A stretch of 64,000 nucleotides of DNA, from positions 219,859-283,858 of the forward strand of contig NZ_CANMPQ010000003.1 of the NCBI RefSeq assembly GCF_947499695.1, read 5' to 3'. Below, in pieces: positions 33,864 to 43,456 of the stretch. Under the pieces are notes generated by a model, which had not been told where the DNA came from, searched no databases, and was given only the letters and a program-made list of their open reading frames with translations. Position 1 is the first letter of the stretch; every line of letters starts with the position of its first letter. Position numbers and translations under genes: made by a program. This DNA is from an uncultured Allomuricauda sp. GTDB taxonomy: Bacteria; Bacteroidota; Bacteroidia; Flavobacteriales; Flavobacteriaceae.

Positions 33864-33875
33864 TTCCTGATTCTG

Positions 33876-34430
33876 TTATTCTAACCATTGCACTTTTTCC
33901 GCAATAGGTCTTCGCTCTACCGAAGGTGGTTCCTCATCATAATACCCCATATAGAAAAATCCAAGGCATTTTTCACCTTTCTCCAAATCGATGAATTCAT
34001 CCATATATTTTATAAGACCGGGGGAACTCCAATAACTGCCTATTCCCATTTCCGTGCAGTACAACCACATATTCTGAACTGCCATGGCCGTGGCTGCAAC
34101 TTCTTCCCATTCTGGTAAACTTTCCTTGGGATCACGTTGCATACAAATCGCTATAATGGCCCCTGCCCTTTTAGGGTTTTCCATTAACTTTTTCACTTTA
34201 ATCTGTTTGGGGTTGGGGTCTGTTTCCATATACTTATAGGACAGAAACATTCCCAACTTGGCTTTGGATTCACCCATTAGCACCTTAAAACGCCAAGGTT
34301 CGGTTTTTTTATGGGTCGGAGCCCAATTGGCAGCTTCCAAGATTTTCTTGATAATTTCCTTATCAATCAGTTTGTTATTGTATTGTGCAGGAAAAATGCT
34401 TCTGCGGTTCTTTATCAGATTAAATATCAT
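33876..34430 (-). CDS. Nitroreductase family protein
   Basis: A 184-residue FMN-dependent nitroreductase-fold protein close to the YdjA type: LIKNRRSIFPAQYNNKLIDK with the FMN-phosphate arginines, EAANWAPTHKKTEPWRFKV, VAATAMAVQNMWLYCTEMGIGSYWSS and CLGFFYMGYYDEEPPSVERRP. Members reduce nitro compounds, quinones or enones with NAD(P)H; the physiological substrate is unknown. It is convergent with the serine hydrolase gene (12 bases apart). Confidence 0.9.
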   Translation of the reverse strand: MIFNLIKNRRSIFPAQYNNKLIDKEIIKKILEAANWAPTHKKTEPWRFKVLMGESKAKLGMFLSYKYMETDPNPKQIKVKKLMENPKRAGAIIAICMQRDPKESLPEWEEVAATAMAVQNMWLYCTEMGIGSYWSSPGLIKYMDEFIDLEKGEKCLGFFYMGYYDEEPPSVERRPIAEKVQWLE

Positions 34431-34512
34431 ATCGTTTTATTGAACTTTGTCAATTATTGTTTAACTGCTTATAACAGAACTGTCTAATTTTATTTAACCA
34501 GTGTTATACAGC

Positions 34513-35148
34513 TTAGGCCTTAAGAAGTTGCTTTCTCCAAACCAGCCAAAATTCTATAGTAATTAAAGGATAAACCCAACAAATCCATTCGTAAACTGTT
34601 CTTCTCATTTCGTCATCCTCAATGAAATTGAATATTCCAATCACATTATTTACCTCAGGAAGCAAACGGATAAATACGAATGCCAAACCACAAACATAAC
34701 TTCTAAGCATAAATTCTTTATGTCTTATAATATTTCCTTTTCTTATGAAACGATATGCTGCTATGGTTGTAAACAACCAAATTGTGGCTAGTAACCCCAA
34801 GGAGGGTATAGCACCAGGCAACTCATAAGTGGTAGCCAACAAAACATAAACCGTTATTGCGGAAATAATGGACCCAACTACATAGAGCTTTCCCGCGAAT
34901 CTGTGAAGCTTTATGTATTTTTTTCTTATTTGTGGGATGAATTGGATTGGACCAACGAACAAAGTAAAAGCAGCAAAACTAAAATGTGTAATTATCCACC
35001 ATTTAAATCTTAACCTGATTTCACTAAATTCACTATCGTCAGCAAAAAGGTAGAAACTGGTATCGCGTTGATAAAAATAAGTAGACATTACTACAGCGAT
35101 AAGTAGTACCAAAATAAGCCAAAAACCGTGTTTCTTTTTTCTGCCCAT
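34513..35148 (-). CDS. DUF2306 family membrane protein
   Basis: A 211-residue integral membrane protein with about six hydrophobic segments. The family pattern is present: HFSFAAFTLFVGPIQFIPQIRKKYIKLHRFAGKLYVVG (core PIQFIPQIRKKYIKLHR), IWLFTTIAAYRFIRKGN, RHKEFMLRSYVCGLAFVFIR. Conserved histidines in LHRFAGK and RHKEFM may bind a metal or haem, but no function has been shown. It is a single gene with its own upstream space and stands alone in orientation between nitroreductase and the LysR regulator. Confidence 0.85.
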   Translation of the reverse strand: MGRKKKHGFWLILVLLIAVVMSTYFYQRDTSFYLFADDSEFSEIRLRFKWWIITHFSFAAFTLFVGPIQFIPQIRKKYIKLHRFAGKLYVVGSIISAITVYVLLATTYELPGAIPSLGLLATIWLFTTIAAYRFIRKGNIIRHKEFMLRSYVCGLAFVFIRLLPEVNNVIGIFNFIEDDEMRRTVYEWICWVYPLITIEFWLVWRKQLLKA

Positions 35149-35237
35149 GTACTGCTAAGTTAATCAAATAGTGTTTTTGGTTATAATCAAATTGTTTGTT
35201 AACCTATTTGTTTTCTCTTTCTTAAAAATCTATCAGT

Positions 35238-36125
35238 TTATTCTTGTAAAAGTAAATCGATGCAGTTTTGCAATGTCGGATTTCGATTGTCCTCCTTCCA
35301 AACTGCTGATAAAATAGCCCGTTGTTTTATTTTTTTAAGTTCGATGAACTTCACTTCCATTTGAAATCCGTATTGTAAAGCTGTTGGCACCAGGGCAATA
35401 CCAAGATTGTTTTCCACAAGTTTAAAAACAGTCTGTGCATGAACCGATTTGTGCGAAACATTGGGCGTAAAACCTCCATCTTCGCAAATACTCATTACCG
35501 TGTCGTAGTACAGCGGACTATAATCTTGGGAAAAAAGGATAAAATCATCTTGAGAAACCTGATGGATTCCTTTAAAACTTTTTTCATTGAGCGGATAATC
35601 CTTTGGTAAGACCAATGAGAATGTATCCTCAAATACAGGTTTGATTTTTAAGCCCTTTGGAACTCGCGACAATCGCACAAAACCAAGATCCAATTTGTCT
35701 CTTAAAATGGCACTTATCTGGGCTTTATTGGAAAGTTCTTCCAAGCTAGTATGAACAAAAGGAAATTTCTCTTTCATTTCCAAAAGCAGTTTAGGAATCA
35801 CATTTTGCATAGCTGAACCCAAAAAACCAATCCTAATTTCACCAGAATGTCCATCACCAATAAGCTTTAGTTGTTTCTGGGTTTGCTCCAAATGGTTTAA
35901 GATAAATTCCACTTCTCCTTTTAAAAATTCTCCGGCAGGAGTTAAACTGACTTTCTTTTTATCCCGCACAAAAAGTTGGGTCTGCAAAATTCCCTCCATT
36001 TGTTTGATTTGTGTACTCAATCCTGGCTGCGAGATAAATAGCTTTTCAGCCGCCTTTCTATAGTGCAGTTCTTCGGCCACAGCCAAAAAATAAATGAAAT
36101 GTCGTAGTTCTATTTGATAATTCAT
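35238..36125 (-). CDS. LysR-family transcriptional regulator, probable hut regulator
   Basis: A 295-residue LysR-type regulator. Residues 1-60 are the winged-helix DNA-binding domain (LRHFIYFLAVAEELHYRKAAE, LFISQPGLSTQIKQMEGIL). Residues about 95-290 are the type 2 periplasmic-binding-like effector domain (IRIGFLGSAMQNVIPKLLLE, LDLGFVRLSRVPKGL, NLGIALVPTAL). It is divergent from hutH with 77 bases between, the typical layout for a LysR gene and its target. An ATAC-N11-GTAT dyad fits a LysR site in that gap. The inducer is presumably urocanate or histidine, but this is inferred from position only. Confidence 0.9.
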   Translation of the reverse strand: MNYQIELRHFIYFLAVAEELHYRKAAEKLFISQPGLSTQIKQMEGILQTQLFVRDKKKVSLTPAGEFLKGEVEFILNHLEQTQKQLKLIGDGHSGEIRIGFLGSAMQNVIPKLLLEMKEKFPFVHTSLEELSNKAQISAILRDKLDLGFVRLSRVPKGLKIKPVFEDTFSLVLPKDYPLNEKSFKGIHQVSQDDFILFSQDYSPLYYDTVMSICEDGGFTPNVSHKSVHAQTVFKLVENNLGIALVPTALQYGFQMEVKFIELKKIKQRAILSAVWKEDNRNPTLQNCIDLLLQE

Positions 36126-36134
36126 GCTTATTAA

Positions 36135-36153
36135 ATACTATAAAAATAAGTAT
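36135..36153. promoter_or_regulatory. LysR-type dyad between regulator and hutH
   Basis: ATAC (36135-36138) and GTAT (36150-36153) form an inverted repeat with 11 bases between, the spacing expected of the T-N11-A motif. It lies 10 bases from the regulator start and touches the -33 element of the hutH promoter. Confidence 0.5.
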
Positions 36154-36184
36154 TGGTAATTATTAAAAAGACAAAGTACTTTTA
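36153..36184 (+). promoter_or_regulatory. Promoter of the hut operon
   Basis: TTG at 36153-36155 and TACTTTTA at 36177-36184, with 21 bases between, fit the flavobacterial TTG-N17-23-TAnnTTTG form except for the last base. The -7 box ends 18 bases before the hutH ATG. Confidence 0.5.
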
Positions 36185-36202
36185 TATTTCAAAATAAAAA
36201 CC

Positions 36203-37780
36203 ATGCAGCTACCCAAAACATTTCAGTTTGGTGAAGATCATTTAACCGCAGGTATTGCGATTGGCATCTCAAAAGGCAATGTAAAAGGCATTTTAACCGA
36301 TTCATGTCTTGAAAGAATCAAGGCAAGTCAAAATCGGGTTCAAAATATTGTGGATAAGGGGGAAACCGTTTACGGAATCAACACCGGATTTGGCCCTTTG
36401 TGCAATACCAAAATTTCCAAAGAGGACACAAAAATTCTGCAATCCAATATTTTGCAGAGCCACAGTGTTGGAGTGGGCAAGCCCATTTCCGAAAGGTTGT
36501 CCAAGTTGATGCTCATTTTAAAAATCCATGCTCTGGCCAAAGGGTATTCCGGTATAGCAGAAACCACTATTCAACGAATGCTCTGGCATATGGAACAGGA
36601 TGCCATTCCGGTCGTTCCCTCTCAAGGTTCGGTCGGAGCTTCAGGCGATTTAGCTCCCCTATCCCATTTGTTTTTGCCACTTATAGGTTTAGGAAAGGTA
36701 AATTATCAGGGCAAAACCATTTCTACCGAAGAATTGTTTGAAAAAACAGGACTCAAACCATTAGAACTTGGTCCCAAAGAAGGTTTAGCCTTGATCAATG
36801 GCACACAGTTTATTGCAGCCCATGGAGTTTTGGTTGTTCAAAAACTACAACATTGTTTACGACAGGCCGATATTGTAGGTGCAATGATGTTGGAAGGACT
36901 TCAAGGTTCAATGAAACCCTTTTTTGAAGAATTGCATGCACTCCGACCTTTTAAAGGGAACCAGCATGTGGCAGGACGTATCCGAACTTTGCTTCAAGGT
37001 TCTGAGATTTTAGAAGATCATATTGATTGCGAACGGGTACAAGACCCTTATTCGCTTCGTTGCATGCCTCAAGTACACGGAGCATCCAGAAATGCATGGC
37101 TTCATTTAAAAGAATTGCTAGAAGTGGAACTGAATTCCGTAACGGACAATCCTGTCATCATAAATGATGACCTTACCATAAGTGGCGGAAATTTTCACGG
37201 ACAACCTCTTGCCATGGCTCTCGATTATGCTGCACTGGCCGCATCTGAGTTGGGGAACATTTCAGACCGAAGAATCTATTTGGCGCTCGAGGGCAATAGT
37301 CCAGGAGTTCCCAAATTACTGATGGAAGATACCGGAATCAACTCTGGTTATATGATCTTACAATATACTACGGCAGCATTGGCCAGTGAAAACAAAAGCT
37401 TGTGTTTCCCAGCAAGTGCGGATAGTATTCCAACTTCCTTGGGACAGGAAGATCATGTGAGTATGGGGTCGATAAGTGGAAGAAAAGCACTTCAGATCAT
37501 TGAAAATGTCGAAAAAATATTAGCTATTGAATTACTTACGGCTTCCCAGGCATTCGAATTTAGAAAACCATTAAAATCCGGTGTAGTGTTGGATGAAATC
37601 CATAAATTCATTCGAACCAAAGTACCTTTTGCAGAAAGTGATCGGGTTTTTGCCGATGATATTGAAAAAGGAATCGATATGATTCAGCGAGGAGAAATCA
37701 TTGGTCTAGTTGAAAAAACCATGAAAGACAACAACCTGCAATGGAATGCACCTCATCTTAACGAATTTGAAATATATTAA
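36203..37780 (+). CDS. hutH: Histidine ammonia-lyase
   Basis: A 525-residue aromatic amino acid lyase. The MIO cofactor is formed from A146-S147-G148 in GSVGASGDLAPLSH, and the catalytic tyrosine region TVYGINTGFGPL (Y57) is present. QVHGASRNAWLHL, VTDNPVI and GGNFHGQPLAMALD also match the family. The enzyme removes ammonia from L-histidine to give urocanate, the first step of histidine use. It is the first gene of the hut operon, with hutI starting 3 bases after its stop. Confidence 0.96.
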   Translation: MQLPKTFQFGEDHLTAGIAIGISKGNVKGILTDSCLERIKASQNRVQNIVDKGETVYGINTGFGPLCNTKISKEDTKILQSNILQSHSVGVGKPISERLSKLMLILKIHALAKGYSGIAETTIQRMLWHMEQDAIPVVPSQGSVGASGDLAPLSHLFLPLIGLGKVNYQGKTISTEELFEKTGLKPLELGPKEGLALINGTQFIAAHGVLVVQKLQHCLRQADIVGAMMLEGLQGSMKPFFEELHALRPFKGNQHVAGRIRTLLQGSEILEDHIDCERVQDPYSLRCMPQVHGASRNAWLHLKELLEVELNSVTDNPVIINDDLTISGGNFHGQPLAMALDYAALAASELGNISDRRIYLALEGNSPGVPKLLMEDTGINSGYMILQYTTAALASENKSLCFPASADSIPTSLGQEDHVSMGSISGRKALQIIENVEKILAIELLTASQAFEFRKPLKSGVVLDEIHKFIRTKVPFAESDRVFADDIEKGIDMIQRGEIIGLVEKTMKDNNLQWNAPHLNEFEIY

Positions 37781-37783
37781 TCC

Positions 37784-39019
37784 ATGAGCAAACCCATATT
37801 AATAGGTCCATTTACCCAATTATTGCCGATGTCTGGCCTCCCTTTAAAAGGCGCGCTTACAGATCAGCAATTGCCCATCATTGAAAATGGTGGAATCTTG
37901 GTTTTCGAAGGAAGAATTGAACAAGTTGGCATTTTTGAGGATTTAAAATCAGATGCTGTTGACGTCCAGCATATTGAAGGAGAGCAAATCTGCCTTCCAG
38001 GATTTGTAGATGCTCACACCCATATTTGCTTTGGTGGCACTCGCGCCAGAGATTATGCCATGCGGAATGCCGGAATTTCCTATTTGGATATTGCAAAAGC
38101 AGGTGGAGGTATATGGGACACGGTGACCCAAACCCGAAAAGCTTCGCAAGAAGAACTTGTTGAAGGCATTCTGGAACGAAGTAAAAAACATTTACAAAAT
38201 GGCATCACAACCATTGAGGTAAAAAGTGGCTATGGATTATCCGTTGAACAAGAATTAAAAATGCTCAGGGCCATTAAACAAGCCAACGAAAAAACAGAAG
38301 TTGACCTAATCGCCACATGTTTGGCCGCCCATATCAAGCCCAAAGATTGGAATAGCGATAACACCTATTTGGAAGAAATGACATCGACTTTGTTTCCCAT
38401 TATCAAGTCTGAAAACCTAGCAACCCGAATTGATGCATTTGTTGAAGAAAGTGCTTTTTCCTCCACGGAAATTGTCTCTTATTTCGAAAAGGCAAAGGAA
38501 ATGGGTTTTGATATTACGGTTCATGCTGATCAATTTACTCCCGGAGGTAGCGAAGTAGCTGTACAATTTGGCGCCCTAAGTGCCGACCATTTGGAAGCTA
38601 GTACCGAAAAAGAAATCCAACTTTTGGCTAAAAGTGATGTTATTTCAATGGCACTTCCAGGAGCTTCCATCGGATTGGGATGCGATTATACCCCTGCCCG
38701 TAAGATTTTGGATGCTGGTGGAGCATTAGCAATTGCCAGTGACCATAATCCAGGCTCAGCTCCCATGGGCGATTTGCTCACACAAGCGAGTATTTTGGGA
38801 ACTTTTGAAAAACTAGCAAATGCCGAAGTGTTGGCCGGAATCACTTTTAGGGCAAGTGCAGCTTTAAAATTAGCAGACAGAGGGGTTTTGCAAAGCGGAG
38901 CTCTAGCTGATTTTGTGACTTTCCCAACCAATGACTATAAAGAAATTACCTATCATCAAGGACAGCTAAAACCAAATACAGTTTGGAAGAATGGAAGACA
39001 AGTCTTTAAAAGAGATTGA
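37784..39019 (+). CDS. hutI: Imidazolonepropionase
   Basis: A 411-residue metal-dependent amidohydrolase. The first metal pair is in FVDAHTHICFGGTRARDYAMR (key part DAHTHICFGG); other marks are TTIEVKSGYGLS, CLAAHIKPKDWN, VHADQFTPGGSEVAV, SADHLEAS and ASDHNPGSAPMGDL. It hydrolyses 4-imidazolone-5-propionate to N-formimidoyl-L-glutamate, the third step of the pathway. In gene order it precedes hutU, which acts before it. One base separates its stop from the preferred hutU start. Confidence 0.95.
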   Translation: MSKPILIGPFTQLLPMSGLPLKGALTDQQLPIIENGGILVFEGRIEQVGIFEDLKSDAVDVQHIEGEQICLPGFVDAHTHICFGGTRARDYAMRNAGISYLDIAKAGGGIWDTVTQTRKASQEELVEGILERSKKHLQNGITTIEVKSGYGLSVEQELKMLRAIKQANEKTEVDLIATCLAAHIKPKDWNSDNTYLEEMTSTLFPIIKSENLATRIDAFVEESAFSSTEIVSYFEKAKEMGFDITVHADQFTPGGSEVAVQFGALSADHLEASTEKEIQLLAKSDVISMALPGASIGLGCDYTPARKILDAGGALAIASDHNPGSAPMGDLLTQASILGTFEKLANAEVLAGITFRASAALKLADRGVLQSGALADFVTFPTNDYKEITYHQGQLKPNTVWKNGRQVFKRD

Positions 39020-39020
39020 T

Positions 39021-41042
39021 ATGACCACAACATTAACAGCATTTCAGGAAAGCATATTACAAGGAATCCCTTCGGAATTACCTCTCGCCAAACCATATCC
39101 GGAAGGTGGGAATCCAGCTCCCAAACGCAAAGACATCTTATCCAAAGAAGAGAAAAAACTGGCCGTTCAAAATGCGTTACGCTATTTTCCAAAAGCATGG
39201 CACCAAGAATTGGCATCAGAGTTTGCAACGGAACTCAAAGCATACGGTAGAATCTATATGCATCGCTTTAAGCCAGACTATACAATGTTTGCCCGTCCAA
39301 TTTCCGAATATCCAGCCAAGACCGAGCAAGCCGCAGCAATCATGTTGATGATTCAGAACAATCTTGATCCAGCAGTGGCACAACATCCCGAAGAATTGAT
39401 TACATATGGTGGTAACGGTGCTGTCTTTCAAAATTGGGCACAGTACCTGTTGACCATGAAATATTTAGCTGAAATGACCGAAGAGCAGACCTTGCATATG
39501 TATTCTGGACATCCTATGGGTTTGTTTCCTTCTTCAAAAGAAGCGCCAAGAGTTGTTGTAACCAATGGCATGATGATTCCCAACTACTCCCAACCCGATG
39601 ATTGGGAAAAATTCAATGCGCTTGGCGTTACTCAATACGGTCAGATGACAGCTGGCTCCTTTATGTACATCGGCCCTCAAGGCATCGTACACGGAACGGC
39701 AATTACCGTAATGAATGCTTTCAGAAAAGTATTGGACAAAAACGATTTCCCTAAGGGAAAAGTTTTCTTGACTGCTGGTTTGGGCGGGATGAGCGGTGCC
39801 CAGCCCAAAGCAGGAAACATAGCGGAATGCGTCACTGTTTGTGCTGAAGTAAATCCCGAAGCAGCTAAAAAAAGACATCAACAAGGTTGGGTAGATGAAT
39901 TATTGACAGATATCTCCGAACTTGTTCAAAGAACAAAAACTGCTATCGCAGAAAATGAAGTAGTTTCCCTTGCCTATATCGGAAACATCGTTGAAGTCTG
40001 GGAACGCTTCTTTGAAGAAGGTGTTTTCGTGCATTTAGGTTCTGATCAAACCTCATTGCACAATCCTTGGGCTGGTGGATATTACCCGGTTGGCTTATCC
40101 TTTGAGGAAGCTAACGTTATGATGGCCGAAAACCCGACCGAGTTCAAGAAAAAAGTACAGGAATCGTTGCGAAGACAGATTACCGCCATCAACAAGCATA
40201 CAGAAAAGGGTACTTATTTCTTTGATTATGGAAATGCTTTCTTACTCGAAGTTTCTCGAGCCGGTGGTGAGGTCATGGCTACAAACGGTATCGATTTTAA
40301 ATATCCTTCCTATGTACAGGATATCTTGGGGCCCATGTGTTTTGATTATGGTTTTGGCCCATTTAGATGGGTATGTACTTCTGGAAATCCAGAAGATCTA
40401 CAAAAAACAGATGCTATCGCTTTGGAAATCATGAAGCAAATCAAGGCCGAAGCCCCTGAAGAAATCCAGCAACAAATGCAGGACAATATTAAATGGATTG
40501 AAGAAGCGGAACAGAACAAATTGGTAGTCGGTTCGCAGGCTCGAATTTTATACGCCGATGCCGAAGGCCGAGCCAAGATTGCAGACGCTTTTAATATCGC
40601 CATTTCCAAAGGTGAAATTTCTGCTCCAGTTGTCTTGGGACGTGATCATCATGACGTAAGTGGCACAGATTCCCCCTTTAGGGAGACCAGCAACATTTAC
40701 GACGGCAGCAAATTCACAGCAGATATGGCCATACATAATGTGATTGGTGACAGCTTCCGCGGAGCTACTTGGGTTTCCATACATAATGGTGGTGGTGTTG
40801 GCTGGGGCGAGGTCATGAATGGCGGATTTGGTATGGTACTCGACGGTACGGAAGAAGCTTCCATCCGATTAAAAAACATGTTGTTTTATGATGTGAACAA
40901 CGGTATTTCCCGAAGAAGTTGGGCTAGGAATAAAGAAGCTTTGTTTGCTATTAAAAGAGAAATGGAGCGAACTCCAAATCTTAAAGTAACTTTACCAAAT
41001 CTAGTGGAAACCGATATTTTGGACGATCTTTTTGATGCATAA
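39021..41042 (+). CDS. hutU: Urocanate hydratase
   Basis: About 673 residues from the ATG at 39021 (MTTTLTAFQESILQGIPSEL). An ATG 30 bases earlier lies inside hutI and adds ten residues that do not look like the family start. The NAD-binding core is clear: LYSGHPMGLFPSS-like segment, YIGPQGIVHGT, LTAGLGGMSGAQPKAG, GSDQTSLHNPWAGGYYP, GPMCFDYGFGPFRWVC, LGRDHHDVSGTDSPF and SIHNGGGVGWGEVMNGG. It is longer than the roughly 560-residue enzyme of enterics, as expected for the Bacteroidota form. It converts urocanate to imidazolonepropionate with tightly bound NAD+. Its stop overlaps the hutG start (TAATG). Confidence 0.95.
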   Translation: MTTTLTAFQESILQGIPSELPLAKPYPEGGNPAPKRKDILSKEEKKLAVQNALRYFPKAWHQELASEFATELKAYGRIYMHRFKPDYTMFARPISEYPAKTEQAAAIMLMIQNNLDPAVAQHPEELITYGGNGAVFQNWAQYLLTMKYLAEMTEEQTLHMYSGHPMGLFPSSKEAPRVVVTNGMMIPNYSQPDDWEKFNALGVTQYGQMTAGSFMYIGPQGIVHGTAITVMNAFRKVLDKNDFPKGKVFLTAGLGGMSGAQPKAGNIAECVTVCAEVNPEAAKKRHQQGWVDELLTDISELVQRTKTAIAENEVVSLAYIGNIVEVWERFFEEGVFVHLGSDQTSLHNPWAGGYYPVGLSFEEANVMMAENPTEFKKKVQESLRRQITAINKHTEKGTYFFDYGNAFLLEVSRAGGEVMATNGIDFKYPSYVQDILGPMCFDYGFGPFRWVCTSGNPEDLQKTDAIALEIMKQIKAEAPEEIQQQMQDNIKWIEEAEQNKLVVGSQARILYADAEGRAKIADAFNIAISKGEISAPVVLGRDHHDVSGTDSPFRETSNIYDGSKFTADMAIHNVIGDSFRGATWVSIHNGGGVGWGEVMNGGFGMVLDGTEEASIRLKNMLFYDVNNGISRRSWARNKEALFAIKREMERTPNLKVTLPNLVETDILDDLFDA

Positions 41043-42013
41043 TGAAACATTACAGCAAACCCACAAAGGATATTTGGCAAGGAAGGGTCAGTAACAAGAG
41101 CCTTTATCTTCATGAAAAAGTGAAGTGCGTTCCTTTGGAAGAAATTCCAGAACCACCAAAAAAGTCCATTGCTTTATTGGGGTATGCCTGTGATGAAGGT
41201 GTTAAACGAAACCAGGGAAGAGTTGGAGCAATAAAAGGGCCCGAAACCATTAAGACCAGCTTTGGAAAACTACCCAATCATTTACCAAGTACCGTACAGC
41301 TCTATGATGCAGGATACATAACCTGCAAAAATGAGGATATGGAAGCGGCCCAAAATGCACTTTCTGATGCAGTAATCACTCTTTTAGACAACAAGCACTT
41401 TCCCATTGTTTTGGGAGGAGGACATGATGTCGCTTATGGGCATTATCATGGCATCAAAAATTATCTCGATTCAAAAAAGGAAGGTCAAACCGTCGGAATC
41501 ATCAATTTTGATGCACATTTCGACCTTCGAAAGAATGTTGACAACAACAATTCAGGTACGCCGTTCTATCAAATCGCAATGGAGTGCCAAGAAAAAAACG
41601 ACAGTTTCAATTATCTCTGCTTGGGCATTCGAAAAGATGCCAATGATCGGTCACTTTTTCAAACTGCAAAGGATTTAGATGTCAATTTTATTCTATCGGA
41701 CACTTTCCAAATCCAGTTTTTGGATGAAATCAATACCTGGGTGAATGCCTTCATCAAAACGGTTGATAACGTATATGTGACTATTGACTTAGATGGGTTT
41801 TCTTCTGCCTATGCGCCAGGTGTCAGCGCACCCTCTCCTATGGGGTTCGCACCCCAGATTGTTTTGGAATGTCTCAAGACCATTATCGGCTCCGGAAAGT
41901 TAATCAGTATGGATCTTGCCGAAATGAATCCCAAATATGATATTGATGGACAAACGGCAAAGCTGGCCGCTTCCTTGATGCACTTTGTAATACACACCTT
42001 GTACAAAGCTTGA
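41042..42013 (+). CDS. hutG: Formimidoylglutamase
   Basis: A 323-residue ureohydrolase (arginase fold). The two-manganese site ligands are in VLGGGHDVAYGHY, NFDAHFDLRK and TIDLDGFSSAYAPGVSAPSP. It hydrolyses N-formimidoylglutamate to glutamate and formamide, the final step. Its ATG shares a base with the hutU stop (TAATG), so the four hut genes probably form one translated unit. The product is assigned by position after hutU/hutI; an agmatinase-type substrate is less likely here. Confidence 0.92.
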   Translation: MKHYSKPTKDIWQGRVSNKSLYLHEKVKCVPLEEIPEPPKKSIALLGYACDEGVKRNQGRVGAIKGPETIKTSFGKLPNHLPSTVQLYDAGYITCKNEDMEAAQNALSDAVITLLDNKHFPIVLGGGHDVAYGHYHGIKNYLDSKKEGQTVGIINFDAHFDLRKNVDNNNSGTPFYQIAMECQEKNDSFNYLCLGIRKDANDRSLFQTAKDLDVNFILSDTFQIQFLDEINTWVNAFIKTVDNVYVTIDLDGFSSAYAPGVSAPSPMGFAPQIVLECLKTIIGSGKLISMDLAEMNPKYDIDGQTAKLAASLMHFVIHTLYKA

Positions 42014-42021
42014 TCCAAACA

Positions 42022-42050
42022 AAAAAAGCCTTCCATATGGAAAGCCTTTC
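42022..42050 (+). terminator. Weak hairpin terminator after hutG
   Basis: A stem around TTCC-ATAT-GGAA extends through AAAGCC and AGCCTTT with mismatches, ending in TTTC. It lies 9 bases after the hutG stop. The T-run is short, so the call is tentative. The remaining 190 bases to dinB show nothing recognisable except a GGAATTATTCC palindrome at 42199-42209. Confidence 0.35.
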
Positions 42051-42237
42051 ATTGGTGAACATCGTTTTTGATGTTTCAACCTGATTCCAATCCTATAGAT
42101 TGAAATCCAACACAACACAGCAAAGATATAAATGATTTTCCGATAAAAGCTAGATTATCATCTCTGTATTTCTTTTATTGGATATTTTCCATTTTTTAGG
42201 AATTATTCCATATTTTAGCATTCCTCTCAACTGAACA

Positions 42238-43452
42238 ATGGAAAAAACCATTCTACATCTAGATCTGGATACTTTTTATGTATCCGTGGAACGCATTATC
42301 AACACTGAGCTTATGCACAAACCTTTGTTGGTAGGTGGCACAAGTGATCGTGGTGTAGTGGCCGCATGTAGTTATGAGACCCGTGGGTTTGGAGTACACT
42401 CTGGAATGCCTATGAAAATGGCCAAAGAACTTTGCCCTGAAGCAGTGGTCATTCGTGGTAATGCAGGAACATATAGTAAGTATTCGGATGTGGTCACGGA
42501 CATCATCAAAGAGCATGTGCCCCTTTTTGAAAAATCGAGCATTGATGAATTTTACGCAGACCTTTCGGGAATGGACCGTTTTTTTGGCTCTTACAAATAT
42601 GCTTCGGAGATGCGCCAAAAAATTATCAAGGAAACGGGTCTTCCCATTTCTTTTGGCTTATCCGTAAATAAAGTCGTTTCCAAGGTGGCAACGAATGAGG
42701 CAAAACCCAACAATCAGCTTAAGATAGATTTTGGTTTAGAAAAACCATTTTTGGCTCCACTATCCATTAAAAAGATTCCGATGGTAGGTGACAAAACTTA
42801 TCAAACTCTTCGGAATTTGGGCATTCGAAAAGTACAAACGGTACAGGAAATGCCCATGGATATTATGCAACGGGTATTGGGGGCCAATGGCAGGGTAATT
42901 TGGAAACGGGCCAACGGAATGGACAATACTCCCGTAATACCCTTCTGCGACCGTAAATCGATTTCAAACGAACGCACCTTTGACAGGGACACAATCGATG
43001 TGGTTAAATTAAAGGGTATGCTAATCGCCATGACCGAGAACCTAGCCTATCAACTACGAAGAGGAGATAAATTAACTGCTTGTATCGCTGTGAAAATTCG
43101 ATATTCTGATTTCAATACCTATTCCAAACAACTGCGTATCCCATATACCAGTGCAGATCATGTACTCATTCCAAAAATATTGGAGCTCTTCAAACTTCTA
43201 TACAACAAGCGAATGTTGGTTCGGTTGATAGGAATCCGGTTCAGCCATTTGGTCTCCGGAAATTATCAAATCAATCTTTTTGAAGATACCGAAGAGACCC
43301 TAAACCTGTACCAAGCCATGGATTATGTAAGAAATCGATTTGGTAGTCGAAGCATCGTAAGGGCATCTGCTATGGGTGCCAAGACCATTGGTAGCATGCA
43401 CAATCCGTTTAACGGGGAACCCCCTGTGGTTCTGGCACACAGAAAACAATAG
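42238..43452 (+). CDS. dinB: Y-family DNA polymerase (DinB/Pol IV type)
   Basis: A 404-residue translesion polymerase. The catalytic acids are D9 in LHLDLDTFYVSVE and D103-E104 in KSSIDEFYADLSG. The palm/thumb has ACSYETRGFGVHSGMPMKMA and the helix-hairpin-helix KKIPMVGDKTYQTLRNLGI. The little-finger domain runs to about residue 350, with RRGDKLTACIAVKIRYSDF. The C-terminal INLFEDTEE may be a sliding-clamp-binding motif (QxxLF-like). It copies damaged DNA at low fidelity. A DnaE-type polymerase gene follows after 4 bases, so the two are a translesion pair. No LexA-like gene or clear SOS box was seen. Confidence 0.92.
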   Translation: MEKTILHLDLDTFYVSVERIINTELMHKPLLVGGTSDRGVVAACSYETRGFGVHSGMPMKMAKELCPEAVVIRGNAGTYSKYSDVVTDIIKEHVPLFEKSSIDEFYADLSGMDRFFGSYKYASEMRQKIIKETGLPISFGLSVNKVVSKVATNEAKPNNQLKIDFGLEKPFLAPLSIKKIPMVGDKTYQTLRNLGIRKVQTVQEMPMDIMQRVLGANGRVIWKRANGMDNTPVIPFCDRKSISNERTFDRDTIDVVKLKGMLIAMTENLAYQLRRGDKLTACIAVKIRYSDFNTYSKQLRIPYTSADHVLIPKILELFKLLYNKRMLVRLIGIRFSHLVSGNYQINLFEDTEETLNLYQAMDYVRNRFGSRSIVRASAMGAKTIGSMHNPFNGEPPVVLAHRKQ

Positions 43453-43456
43453 CACC

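Noticed and set aside
38991..39020. Earlier ATG for hutU
   Set aside because: It lies inside hutI and adds ten residues unlike the family; the ATG at 39021 gives the usual N-terminus.
42199..42209. GGAATTATTCC palindrome as an SOS/LexA site for dinB
   Set aside because: Short and AT-rich; a similar GGAATAATTCC occurs at the end of the serine hydrolase gene, so chance is likely.
43376..43456. Upstream ATG for the DnaE2-like gene
   Set aside because: The added 27 residues are translated from the end of dinB in another frame; GTG at 43457 begins with the family-typical sequence.
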